A program made the translations under genes and the position numbers. Shown in pieces: positions 32,276-40,074 of a stretch of DNA of 64,000 nucleotides; the first letter of the stretch is position 1, and every line of letters begins with the position of its first letter. This DNA is from SSC4 sp964443225 (GTDB lineage: Bacteria; Chloroflexota; Anaerolineae; SSC4; Amarolineaceae). Location of the stretch: assembly GCA_964443225.1 (NCBI GenBank), contig CAYUCC010000004.1, positions 1 through 64,000 on the forward strand, read 5' to 3'. A model generated the notes under the pieces. That model was not told the origin of the DNA. It saw only the letters and a program-made list of their open reading frames with translations, and ran no database searches.

Positions 32276-33649
32276 TCAGGCCGACGCCGGGGCGCGCGCG
32301 GTGGCACGGCGCAGCAAGGCGAGCAGCGTCGTCAGGATTGCCACGCCGCCGATCGCGGCAAGTATGTTGATGGCGATCTCGACGGGTAGATAATAGCGGG
32401 GCCAGTTGAGCTGCAGGAATCCCAGGAGCAGCAGGTAGTTCACAAAGAAGTAGGCCGGCGGCACCACCAGGCGCGTGGTCTGTCGCCGCCGCCAGTACCA
32501 GATCACCTGGCAGATACAAAAAACCAGCCCAACCAGCCACAAGAGCGCTTCCAATGGAAAACTGATCTGGCCCAGGAAGGTCTGCTGCTGAATGACCAGC
32601 CAGCGCGGACCGGTCCACTGCGCAGCCGACTGCTGTGCCTGCATCAGCGCGTTCCAGCGGCCGAACAGCCGTGGGAACTCGGCCAGCCGTGCCAGGCCGT
32701 GCGCGGGGGGCGTCGATGCTTCCCAGCTGGCGGCGGCCTGGGAAGTTACCGGTTCCGGCAGGGGGCCTGGGCGAAAATCGGGCCAGAAGAACGGGTTGAG
32801 CAGGTAGACCACGGCGAGGGCCGATAGGGCGAAAACCGCGGTATCACGCAGCACGTCACGCCAGGTGATGCGCCGCAGGACCAGGCTGTACACGACGAGG
32901 CCGGCAAAGAGAGCTGCACCGATGGCCAGGCCGGTGATTTTGACCGAGCAGGCCAGCCCGGTGAGGATGCCAGCCGCCAGACTGGCCCAGAGCCGGCGGC
33001 GGTTCGCGGTTTGGGTCACGTAGGCGGTGGCCGCGAGACAGGCGGCGAGCAGGAAAAAATTGTAGTGGACGTCGGTCATGGCGTGGGTGGCCATGCGGAT
33101 GAACGTGCTGTTGGCCAGGGTCAGGCCTACGGCCAGCAGGCCGGCCAGCCAGCCGGCGAGGTAGTAACCCAGCACAAACAACAGCACGCAGGTCAGCACC
33201 CCAAAAACAGCCGCGGCAGTCCGGCCGCGCTGCAGGATATCAGCGGGCGGCACGCGCCCGTTGGCCACGTTTTCGGCATGGGTCCAGCTGCTGTTGTACA
33301 GGCCAAAAAAAGCGGCGCCGTTTGGGGTGGCATTTGTGTAGAGCCGCAACGGGAGGCCGATCAGCACCTTGCCCAGGGGCATGTTCAGGCTGCCCCACGC
33401 GCGGCATTGCGGGCAGGCCCACGTTTGCCAGGTGAAATCACCCGCCAGCAGGGCGTCGGTGTAGTGATAGCCGGCGGAGATCCAGCCCGCTTCGTCTTCG
33501 TGGAACGAGGCTTCGTCCAGTGCACCGAAGATGACGATCGTGGCGAGGAGGGTCACCAGCAGCACCGCGGTAGCCAGAAACAGGCGCTGGCCACGTCGTC
33601 CACCCGGACCTGTCACGATGTCGAAACGGGGATTCTGATCAATCGCCAT
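32276..33649 (-). CDS. Membrane glycosyltransferase (GT39/PMT-like)
   Basis: I use the ATG at 33649, which lies just after a good promoter; the open frame runs further upstream through that promoter. The 457-aa protein has about ten membrane spans and a first outer loop with the acidic motif DEASFHEDEAGWISAG. This is the position and style of catalytic acids in dolichyl-phosphate-mannose protein mannosyltransferase-like (GT39/ArnT) enzymes. A later motif is L-N-M-P-L-G-K-V-L-I-G-L-P-L-R. It likely transfers sugar from a lipid carrier to an envelope acceptor, perhaps the secreted proteins encoded alongside. Confidence 0.78.
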   Translation of the reverse strand: MAIDQNPRFDIVTGPGGRRGQRLFLATAVLLVTLLATIVIFGALDEASFHEDEAGWISAGYHYTDALLAGDFTWQTWACPQCRAWGSLNMPLGKVLIGLPLRLYTNATPNGAAFFGLYNSSWTHAENVANGRVPPADILQRGRTAAAVFGVLTCVLLFVLGYYLAGWLAGLLAVGLTLANSTFIRMATHAMTDVHYNFFLLAACLAATAYVTQTANRRRLWASLAAGILTGLACSVKITGLAIGAALFAGLVVYSLVLRRITWRDVLRDTAVFALSALAVVYLLNPFFWPDFRPGPLPEPVTSQAAASWEASTPPAHGLARLAEFPRLFGRWNALMQAQQSAAQWTGPRWLVIQQQTFLGQISFPLEALLWLVGLVFCICQVIWYWRRRQTTRLVVPPAYFFVNYLLLLGFLQLNWPRYYLPVEIAINILAAIGGVAILTTLLALLRRATARAPASA

Positions 33650-33659
33650 GGTGGTGGAG

Positions 33660-33688
33660 AGTGTACCATTACAGGTATAGGCCGTCAA
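33660..33688 (-). promoter_or_regulatory. Promoter of the glycosyltransferase gene
   Basis: On the minus strand TTGACG (33683-33688) and TACACT (33660-33665) are 17 nt apart. The ATG at 33649 lies only about 11 nt past the -10, so the transcript would be nearly leaderless. Confidence 0.55.
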
Positions 33689-33773
33689 ACTCAACGCGCT
33701 TGTGCTCGTGGCCAAAGACTATGGACGCGCGGCGGGGGCGACCTTCGAGTACCGCTGGCCCAGCAACGCGTAG

Positions 33774-33845
33774 GGCGGTACGGCTCGATGCGCGTGAAGG
33801 CCGGTACCTGGACCGTGTAAGCCGCTCCCAGGTAGGCAGTGGGAA
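33774..33845 (-). pseudogene. Fragment of a second copy of the ATPase gene
   Basis: On the minus strand this reads about P-T-A-Y-L-G-A-A-Y-T-V-Q, then VPAFTRIEPYR. It is parallel to the intact ATPase nearby (34113-35771), which reads GTYLGQIDPVPVPAFTRIEPYG near residue 450. The nucleotide similarity is also clear over ~70 nt. No open frame remains. Confidence 0.65.
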
Positions 33846-33904
33846 CCCGCTGTCCCGAGTGAACCGGCATGGGTTATGGCCTGGACAGGTGGGTGTAAAA
33901 ACGT

Positions 33905-34072
33905 AGCCAGGAACGGGGCGGCGGTGTTGGTCAGCAGCAGCGTGGTGTCACCGCTGTTGACGCCGCCCTCGCCGTCACGCGCCGTGAAGCGGAAGTGCAG
34001 CGAAAGCGGATTCGCATTGACACCCGTATAGCCGACGTAGTCCGACGTGGGGAGGAACTCGGCCAAACACTG
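33905..34072 (-). pseudogene. Fragment duplicating part of the metalloprotease gene
   Basis: This ~165-nt stretch is nearly identical in protein to the metalloprotease gene around 28625-28790, with the shared segment LPTSDYVGYTGVNANPLSLH and F-R-F-T-A-R-D-G-E-G-G-V. DNA differences are scattered. The flanks are unrelated and the frame has no start. It is a relic of a paralogous secreted protein or a partial duplication. Confidence 0.75.
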
Positions 34073-34112
34073 CGGCGCATCCTGATGGAAGAGGAAGGGC
34101 GCGCCCAATAGG

Positions 34113-35771
34113 TCACTTCATCCATCGTGCCAGCGCCGCCAGATCCTCGGCAGTGCTGGTCAGGATGGCCTTCTCCGCCGCAAAGGCCAGGGCGTCGGCG
34201 GTGAAGCCAGCCTGTGAGACACACCAGGCGCGCGCGCCCAGGCTGGTGGCTGCCACCAGGAGCTTTTCCAGCTCGCTGCGACCGACCCGCTTCTGTCGCC
34301 ACTTGACCTCCACGGCCCACCGTTCACTATTTTCGGCCAGCGCATCGATCTCCATCTGGCCATCCGGGGCGCCGTATGGCTCGATACGTGTGAATGCCGG
34401 TACGGGAACCGGGTCGATTTGACCCAGGTAAGTGCCCGGTAAGGTTTTTCCGGCCAGCTTGTGCAACAACTCTCGCACCTCGCTCTCCTTGGCACGGCCC
34501 AGTTGGGTCGAGGCCCGCGCAAACCGCTCACTCAGGTCGGCCACCAGGCGTTTCAGGTCTTCAGTGTTCGGGAAGCCATCGGTTTCAAGTCCCCTGGATA
34601 TGTAGGCAACCCAGTACCGCAGAACGGCATCACGGTAGAAATAGCGCTGCTCGCGGATCACCAGCAGGTCAACATCGATCAACCACCGGAGGTAGTCTTG
34701 AACGCTCGATGGCCGGCGGTGCATCCGTCGTGCGGCTTCGGTCAATGACAACCCATCTTCTTCGGCAAGGATCTGAAGCAACGCCTTAAGGGCAGCATAC
34801 CCTCGTGCCTTCTGGAGCGAGACGTCGTACAAATAGCGGCAGTAGTTATAGATCTGCCCGCGTGTGTCGAGTGTTTCCAACACAAAAGCCTGTGCGACCT
34901 GCTCCGGGCTGATTGCTTCCGGTTCGGTCGGTGCCAACTCGCGCAACCGCTCGACGAGCACTGTGACGTAGAATGGGTGGCCGGCTGTATAGGTGTACAC
35001 GACGGCCTGCGCGGCGGGGTTCAACGGCCGGCCGATGAGTTTTGCCGTCAACGTTTGGGTATCCTCAGCAATCAGCGGTGGCAGCTCGACGGCGCGCAAC
35101 TGCAGGAAGAGAGGAGACTTGTGGTCACGTACCATCTGCTCCATGGCCGTGACAGCGGAACCCGTTACCACATAACCCACGTGGGCATGCTGCTGCATAA
35201 TCGAGCGGAAGAGTTTATACGGATTCCCAACCTGTGGGAACTTCGCCAGCGTCGCCAACTCCGTGAACTCGTCCAGAAAGCACATGATGGGCCGCCCAAG
35301 GGCGATCGCCAGGCGATCGGGAAAGTCAAAGGCCAGGTGCAGCAGCGCCCCAGGATCGACCACCTCACGTCCCAGTTCGGTGATCAAAAAACGAATGGCA
35401 TCCAAGACCACGGGGACAGCCGCGGCAGGGGTTTGCAGCAAATCCACGGCGCGCAGATACAGCTCGACGCTGTCCTGTCCACCAGCCACTGCCCAAAAAC
35501 AGGTCAGACCGATATAACGCTGCACGAACAGCTCCGGGGAAGTGCAGATGCCTTCGAGGTTCATGTAGATGGGGATGATGCGCCCCTGCACGGCCAGGTG
35601 TTGCATCTGTTCCTGGCAGAGAAGAGTTTTGCCGATACGTCTCAGGCCGAACAACGCAATGTGATGCGGCCGGCCGTGTTCCAAATCCACAGCCGCCTGC
35701 GCCAGGATGCTCAACTCGTGGACACGATCGGTGAATACTTCCAGGGAGGGACTGGCGTGCCATTCGCTCAT
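34113..35771 (-). CDS. ATPase with winged helix and PD-(D/E)xK-like tail
   Basis: The 552-aa protein has a P-loop GLRRIGKT (42-49) and Walker B CFLDEF (164-169). A long alpha-helical lid follows, then a winged-helix stretch (LSLTEAARRMHRRPSSVQDY). The C-terminal nuclease-like fold has MEIDALAENSERWAVEVKW (about 474-492). It is the same architecture as 3041-4444 but distantly related. The ATG at 35771 is preceded by a control region with strong palindromes. The family's role is unknown; the nuclease-like tail and DNA-binding wing suggest DNA transactions or defence. Relics of a second copy lie just downstream at 33774-33845. Confidence 0.78.
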   Translation of the reverse strand: MSEWHASPSLEVFTDRVHELSILAQAAVDLEHGRPHHIALFGLRRIGKTLLCQEQMQHLAVQGRIIPIYMNLEGICTSPELFVQRYIGLTCFWAVAGGQDSVELYLRAVDLLQTPAAAVPVVLDAIRFLITELGREVVDPGALLHLAFDFPDRLAIALGRPIMCFLDEFTELATLAKFPQVGNPYKLFRSIMQQHAHVGYVVTGSAVTAMEQMVRDHKSPLFLQLRAVELPPLIAEDTQTLTAKLIGRPLNPAAQAVVYTYTAGHPFYVTVLVERLRELAPTEPEAISPEQVAQAFVLETLDTRGQIYNYCRYLYDVSLQKARGYAALKALLQILAEEDGLSLTEAARRMHRRPSSVQDYLRWLIDVDLLVIREQRYFYRDAVLRYWVAYISRGLETDGFPNTEDLKRLVADLSERFARASTQLGRAKESEVRELLHKLAGKTLPGTYLGQIDPVPVPAFTRIEPYGAPDGQMEIDALAENSERWAVEVKWRQKRVGRSELEKLLVAATSLGARAWCVSQAGFTADALAFAAEKAILTSTAEDLAALARWMK

Positions 35772-35780
35772 ACCAACTCC

Positions 35781-35843
35781 TATCGGTCATTTAACCTATC
35801 GGTCAATTGACCGAATCATATCATACATGCGCCTGGTTGGCAA
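35781..35843 (-). promoter_or_regulatory. Promoter and operators of the second ATPase gene
   Basis: On the minus strand TTGCCA (35838-35843) and TATGAT (35815-35820) are 17 nt apart. Just downstream lie a perfect 16-bp palindrome TCGGTCAATTGACCGA (35799-35814) and a further direct copy of TATCGGTCA (35781-35789; the other is 35797-35805). The half-site ATCGGTCA also occurs in the abiEi-like control region (22942-22950 and 22982-22990). Confidence 0.7.
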
Positions 35844-35901
35844 AACCGGAGTTATTGGACCAATGCAAAGTCATCAGTGAGTATTTTGACAATATTAGTT
35901 C

Positions 35902-36006
35902 AGTCAGGCCGGCGACCACCAGCGTGTCGAGACCAGCGGCGCGGAGGTGATCCTGCAGGCCGGTAACGATGAAGGCGCTGTTGACGGTCTTAACAACCTG
36001 CGCCAA
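35902..36006 (-). pseudogene. Isochorismatase-like hydrolase fragment
   Basis: Thirty-five codons read VVKTVNSAFIVTGLQDHLRA, then AGLDTLVVAGLT, the conserved middle of isochorismatase-family cysteine hydrolases. The chain breaks before the catalytic T-D-x-C-V segment expected next, and unrelated sequence follows. Upstream conserved parts are also absent. Confidence 0.7.
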
Positions 36007-36252
36007 TCACCATCATCCCAGATGGCCGCTGGCACACACCCCGTACTAAAACACAAAACCAAAAGATTTGCGCCGATTTGCGTACATTGGCGGTTCACAT
36101 AGCACCTGCCAGTGATACACAGCGGTTTCCCACCGCATTTTATGCCAGTGCATCCCCCTGTGTTAAAATAGCTCCAGGTACTTGTTTGATCAGATTGACT
36201 GCTCAGGCCCCTGGGCACTGAAGTCCTGGCGCCTTCACAAGTGAGGGGACCG
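36007..36252. other. Intergenic region with a degenerate dispersed repeat
   Basis: Around 36070-36100 a run of GATTTGCGCC / GATTTGCGT / CATTGGCGG repeats the theme of the CCAATTGG-type palindromes. A weak TAAAAT (36164-36169) could be a -10 for the GH13 gene. Confidence 0.4.
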
Positions 36253-38094
36253 ATGCCGCGTTTCTCCCTGCAGAAGATTCTTTCGCAGTTCCGCCGGCCA
36301 CAGCCCTCGCCCCATCCCGGCATGGGCGCAGTGTGTTACCCGGGCGGCGTCTCCTTTCGCGTCTGGGCACCCCGCGCCCACGCGGTCTTCGTCGCCGGCG
36401 ACTTCGACGATTGGAAGTTCGAAAGGCATCCCCTGGCGGCCGATGGCAACGGCTACTGGTCGGTGGCCGTGCCGCGCGCCCAGGCCGGCCAGCGTTATAA
36501 GTTCCGTATTCTCAACGGGAAGCAGGAGCTCTTCCGCGTCGACCCCTACGCACGCGAGGTGACCAACTCCGTCGGCGATTCCGTCATCTTCGACCCCAGC
36601 TTCGCCTGGGATGACGACGACTTCCACACGCCGCCCTGGAACGAGATGACCATCTATGAGATGCACGTCGGCACCTTCAATCGCAAGGACCCCGACCACC
36701 CCGGCACCTTCGATACCGCCATCGAAAAACTCGACTATCTGGCCAACCTGGGTATCAACACCGTACTGGTGATGCCTCCCATGGAGTTCGCCGGCGACCA
36801 GTCATGGGGCTACAACCCTGCCCACCCCTTCGCCATCGAAAGCAACTATGGCGGCCCGGCCGGCTTTCAGCGTTTCGTCAAGGCTGCCCACCAACACGGT
36901 ATCGCCGTGCTGGTCGACGTGGTCTACAATCACTTCGGCCCCAGCGACCTCTCCCTCTGGCAGTTCGACGGCTGGAGTGAAAACGGCATGGGCGGCATCT
37001 ACTTCTACCAGGACTGGCGCGCCACCACCCCCTGGGGCGATACGCGGCCCGACTACGGCCGGGCCGAAGTGCGCCAGTACATCCGTGATAACGCCCTGAT
37101 GTGGCTGGAGGACTATCGCTGCGATGGCCTGCGCTTCGATGCCACCGCCTACATCCGCAACGCCAAAGGCACCGACGAACCGGGGGACGACATCGCCGAA
37201 GGCTGGGATTTGCTGCGCTGGATCAACGACGAGATCGAGGCCCGCCAGCCGTGGAAGATCACCATCGCCGAGGACCTGCGCGGTAATGCGATCGTCACAG
37301 CCGCCACGGCAGCCGGCGGTTTGGGCTTCGACGCCCAGTGGGATGCGTTGTTCGTCCACCCCGTGCGCGCCGCCATTATTACCCAAGAAGATGCACAGCG
37401 TGACGTCGGTGCCGTTGCCAACGCCATCGCCCACCGCTACGGCACCAGCGCCTTCGACTGTGTCATCTACACCGAGAGCCACGACGAGGTGGCCAACGGC
37501 AAGAGCCGCGTTCCCACCGAAATCTGGCCGGACAACGCGGCCTCCTGGTGGGCCAAAAAACGCAGCACCCTGGGCGCCGCCGTCGTCTTCACCAGCCCCG
37601 GCATCCCCATGATCTTCCAAGGACAGGAGTTTCTGGAAGACGGCTGGTTCGACGACTCGCAGCCGCTGGATTGGGATAAGCTGGAGCGCTTCAACGGTAT
37701 CTACCTGCTGTACGAGGTGCTCTTCAAGCTGCGGCGCAACTGGGAGAATAACACCGCCGGCCTGCGCGGCCAGCAGGTCCACGTCTATCACGTCGAGCCA
37801 GAGCGTAAGGTGGTGGTCTTCACCCGCTGGCAGAACGGCGGCCCCGGTGACAGCGTGGTCGTCGTGCTCAACTTCACCGCTAATCCACTGCAGGATTACT
37901 GGATCGGCCTGCCCGCCGGTGGAACCTGGAAGGTGCGCTTCAACAGCGACTGGAACGGCTTCGACCCCGAATTCGCCAACACCTTCACCGCCGACGTGGA
38001 GGCACTGGACGAGGAACAGGACAGCCTCCCCGCCAAAGGCCTGCTCAACGCCGTTGGCCCCTATACGGCATTGATCCTTTCCCAGGACGCGTGA
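36253..38094 (+). CDS. GH13 alpha-glucan enzyme, branching enzyme-like
   Basis: The ATG at 36253 is preferred because AGGGG lies 5 nt before it; a GTG at 36241 is in frame. The 613-aa protein has a CBM48-like N-terminal domain (V-F-V-A-G-D-F-D-D-W) followed by the GH13 barrel. Region I is DVVYNHFG. The nucleophile Asp lies in DGLRFDAT near 294, the acid Glu in IAEDLRG near 338, and the transition-state Asp in ESHDEV near 409. The C-terminal beta domain is short. CBM48 plus GH13 with SWGYNPAHPFAIE is typical of branching enzymes and maltooligosyl trehalose trehalohydrolases. It is shorter than most branching enzymes (about 730 aa). Role: glycogen-type alpha-glucan metabolism. Confidence 0.8.
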   Translation: MPRFSLQKILSQFRRPQPSPHPGMGAVCYPGGVSFRVWAPRAHAVFVAGDFDDWKFERHPLAADGNGYWSVAVPRAQAGQRYKFRILNGKQELFRVDPYAREVTNSVGDSVIFDPSFAWDDDDFHTPPWNEMTIYEMHVGTFNRKDPDHPGTFDTAIEKLDYLANLGINTVLVMPPMEFAGDQSWGYNPAHPFAIESNYGGPAGFQRFVKAAHQHGIAVLVDVVYNHFGPSDLSLWQFDGWSENGMGGIYFYQDWRATTPWGDTRPDYGRAEVRQYIRDNALMWLEDYRCDGLRFDATAYIRNAKGTDEPGDDIAEGWDLLRWINDEIEARQPWKITIAEDLRGNAIVTAATAAGGLGFDAQWDALFVHPVRAAIITQEDAQRDVGAVANAIAHRYGTSAFDCVIYTESHDEVANGKSRVPTEIWPDNAASWWAKKRSTLGAAVVFTSPGIPMIFQGQEFLEDGWFDDSQPLDWDKLERFNGIYLLYEVLFKLRRNWENNTAGLRGQQVHVYHVEPERKVVVFTRWQNGGPGDSVVVVLNFTANPLQDYWIGLPAGGTWKVRFNSDWNGFDPEFANTFTADVEALDEEQDSLPAKGLLNAVGPYTALILSQDA

Positions 38095-38107
38095 CGCACC
38101 GCGAGTC

Positions 38108-38917
38108 TTACAACAGTATGACTGCGGCCACGTACGGCAGCAGCGCCAGCAGCGCAAAAGCCGGATGCAGCCGTGCCGTGCGGTTCTGACGGTCCCAGGT
38201 GAAGAGCAGAGCGGCCAGTCCGAAGGCCAGCAGCCCCCCCAGCAGCAGGATCACCAGCGATGCGGCCGGGCTGAAGGCCGGCTCGACGCCGTAGGCCAGG
38301 CTGTTGTAGGCGTTCATGGCGTGGGTGGCCGGCAGCAGGCGGGCCAGGGTCTGCGCCTGGGCCGGCAGGAAGGTGAAGGGCATCATCAGCCCGCCCACCA
38401 GCATCGAAGGCAGGAAGATCAGCTGCGACCAGAGCAGCGTGGCGCGCGAGCTGGCGGAGACCACGCCGATCAACACACCCAGCCCCGCGTGGGCCAGGGT
38501 CGCGGCCGCCGTCACCACCAGGAACCAGCCCCAGTGCAGCGGCGCTGGTGCGGCGAAGAGCGGCGTCGCCGTCGCCAGGATGATCGCCGTGACGATGGCC
38601 AGGTGCAGAAACGTGGTCAGCGTCGGTGCGGTCAGGATGTGAAGCGCGGGGACGCCGTGGATCTTGTAGCTGCGGAAGATGCCGGCATCGCGCGCCGTCA
38701 CCAGTGGATCGGGCAGCCCCATCAGCGTGGCGATCATCACAGCAAAGATCACCATGGCCGGAATCATGGTCTCTGTGAACAGCGGGTTGATCTGGGTCAT
38801 GATCAAGCCCATCAGCGCATAGAAGGCCAGCGGAAACGCGTAGGTCAGAAAGAGCAGTTGGCGGTTGCGCAGGCTGCTGCGCAGCTCGATCCAGGTGTAA
38901 TTGGTAAGGGCGGTCAT
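38108..38917 (-). CDS. ABC-2 type transporter permease
   Basis: The 269-aa membrane protein has about six hydrophobic spans, including L-L-F-L-T-Y-A-F-P-L-A-F-Y-A-L-M-G and a glycine- and alanine-rich final segment. The loop motif after the second span (D-P-L-V-T-A-R-D-A-G-I-F-R-S) and the style match ABC-2 exporter permeases. It is transcribed with the ATPase gene upstream (gap 85 nt); an AGGAG site precedes the ATG. It ends convergently 13 nt from the GH13 gene. Confidence 0.85.
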   Translation of the reverse strand: MTALTNYTWIELRSSLRNRQLLFLTYAFPLAFYALMGLIMTQINPLFTETMIPAMVIFAVMIATLMGLPDPLVTARDAGIFRSYKIHGVPALHILTAPTLTTFLHLAIVTAIILATATPLFAAPAPLHWGWFLVVTAAATLAHAGLGVLIGVVSASSRATLLWSQLIFLPSMLVGGLMMPFTFLPAQAQTLARLLPATHAMNAYNSLAYGVEPAFSPAASLVILLLGGLLAFGLAALLFTWDRQNRTARLHPAFALLALLPYVAAVILL

Positions 38918-39002
38918 TGTTTGTCTCCTGCGTTGGGCAGCGTAACAGAATAACTTCTGTCATTTGCTGCGAAACTCAACTTCTTCACAAAAAATGGTTC
39001 GG

Positions 39003-39911
39003 TTAAGATCCCGTGGTGATCTCCAGGAAGCGGTCCTCCAGGGATGGCCGCTCGACGCGCAGGTCGATCAATGCATCGCCGTGGCTGTCAATGTACGCGA
39101 TCAGGGCCGACACCGTTGGCCCCACGTCGCCACTGAAAAAGACGACATAATCTTCTTTCAACAAGCGCTGCTGCACACCAGGAAAGACACCGTTGGCCTG
39201 CACCAGGCAGCGTTTTTCCGTATTGACCGAGACCTTGGTCAGCCCCGACCCGGCCGCGGTGATCTCCAACGGCGTGCCGGCGGCGGCGATCCGGCCTTGC
39301 AGCAGGATTGCCACCCGGCCGGCCAACGCCTCGGCCTCGGCCATGTCGTGGGTGGCGAGCAGGATGGTCGTGCCCTGACTTTGCAGCTCGCGCAGCAGGC
39401 TGTGCAGCTCGACGCGCGAGGCAACGTCCAACCCGGCGGTCGGCTCGTCCAGGAAGAGCACCTCCGGCCGGTGGGCCACGGCCAGCGCCAACCCCAGGCG
39501 TCGCTTCTGCCCGGTGGACAGGTCGGCGTAGGCGGTGCTGCGTTTTTCGGCCAGGCCCAGCCGCTCGATCAGGTCGTTACGCGGGGATATGCCGTGGTAA
39601 ACACAGAAGAACTTCATGGCTTCGGCCGCGCTGATCGTATCGGGTAGGCCAGAAGTCTGGAGCTGCACGCCGATTTTGCCGCGCAACCTGCGTGCCTCGC
39701 GGCCAGGATCGACGCCAGCCACGGCCAGCCGGCCGCCGTCGGGCCGGCGCAGCCCCTCCAGGCATTCCAGCGTCGAGGTCTTGCCTGCACCGTTGGGACC
39801 CAACAGCCCAAAAATCTCGCCGCGCGGGACCACAAAGCTGATACCATCCACTGCGACAAAGCTGCCGTATGTTTTGCGGAAGTTTTCGACGGCGATCATC
39901 GGATCGTTCAT
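39003..39911 (-). CDS. ABC transporter ATP-binding protein (multidrug or lantibiotic type)
   Basis: I use the ATG at 39911 (MNDPMIAVENFRKTYG), with GGAG upstream; the open frame runs far further upstream through the divergent regulatory region. The 302-aa product has Walker A GPNGAGKTST, the signature L-S-T-G-Q-K-R-R-L-G-L-A-L-A, Walker B EVLFLDEPTAGLD and an H-loop (ATHDM). With the downstream permease it forms an exporter, probably for drugs, peptides or lipids. The divergent histidine kinase and response regulator probably control it. Confidence 0.87.
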   Translation of the reverse strand: MNDPMIAVENFRKTYGSFVAVDGISFVVPRGEIFGLLGPNGAGKTSTLECLEGLRRPDGGRLAVAGVDPGREARRLRGKIGVQLQTSGLPDTISAAEAMKFFCVYHGISPRNDLIERLGLAEKRSTAYADLSTGQKRRLGLALAVAHRPEVLFLDEPTAGLDVASRVELHSLLRELQSQGTTILLATHDMAEAEALAGRVAILLQGRIAAAGTPLEITAAGSGLTKVSVNTEKRCLVQANGVFPGVQQRLLKEDYVVFFSGDVGPTVSALIAYIDSHGDALIDLRVERPSLEDRFLEITTGS

Positions 39912-40010
39912 GGGAATTATCTCCATTGCTGACAAGCGTGCTGACGAACTACGCTGATAGTACATCAAAAACGCATCCGTGTCATCGGCCACCTGGCGAG
40001 AACTACCTGG

Positions 40011-40065
40011 CCAACCGGACAGTGTCCAACCGGACAATGACAAATCGCCGCCGCGCGGGTACAAT
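40011..40065 (+). promoter_or_regulatory. Promoter and direct-repeat operator of the two-component operon
   Basis: ATGACA (40037-40042) and TACAAT (40060-40065) are 17 nt apart, and the ATG at 40075 lies only 10 nt beyond the -10. A 14-nt direct repeat CCAACCGGACARTG occurs twice (40011-40024, 40026-40039), period 15; the second copy overlaps the -35. It is a candidate site for the LuxR-type regulator. Confidence 0.6.
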
Positions 40066-40074
40066 GAGAGCATC

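Noticed and set aside
38061..38963. 300-codon minus-strand frame over the ABC permease
   Set aside because: Alternative frame with His/Arg/Asp-rich composition; the 38108-38917 frame has membrane spans and a good SD.
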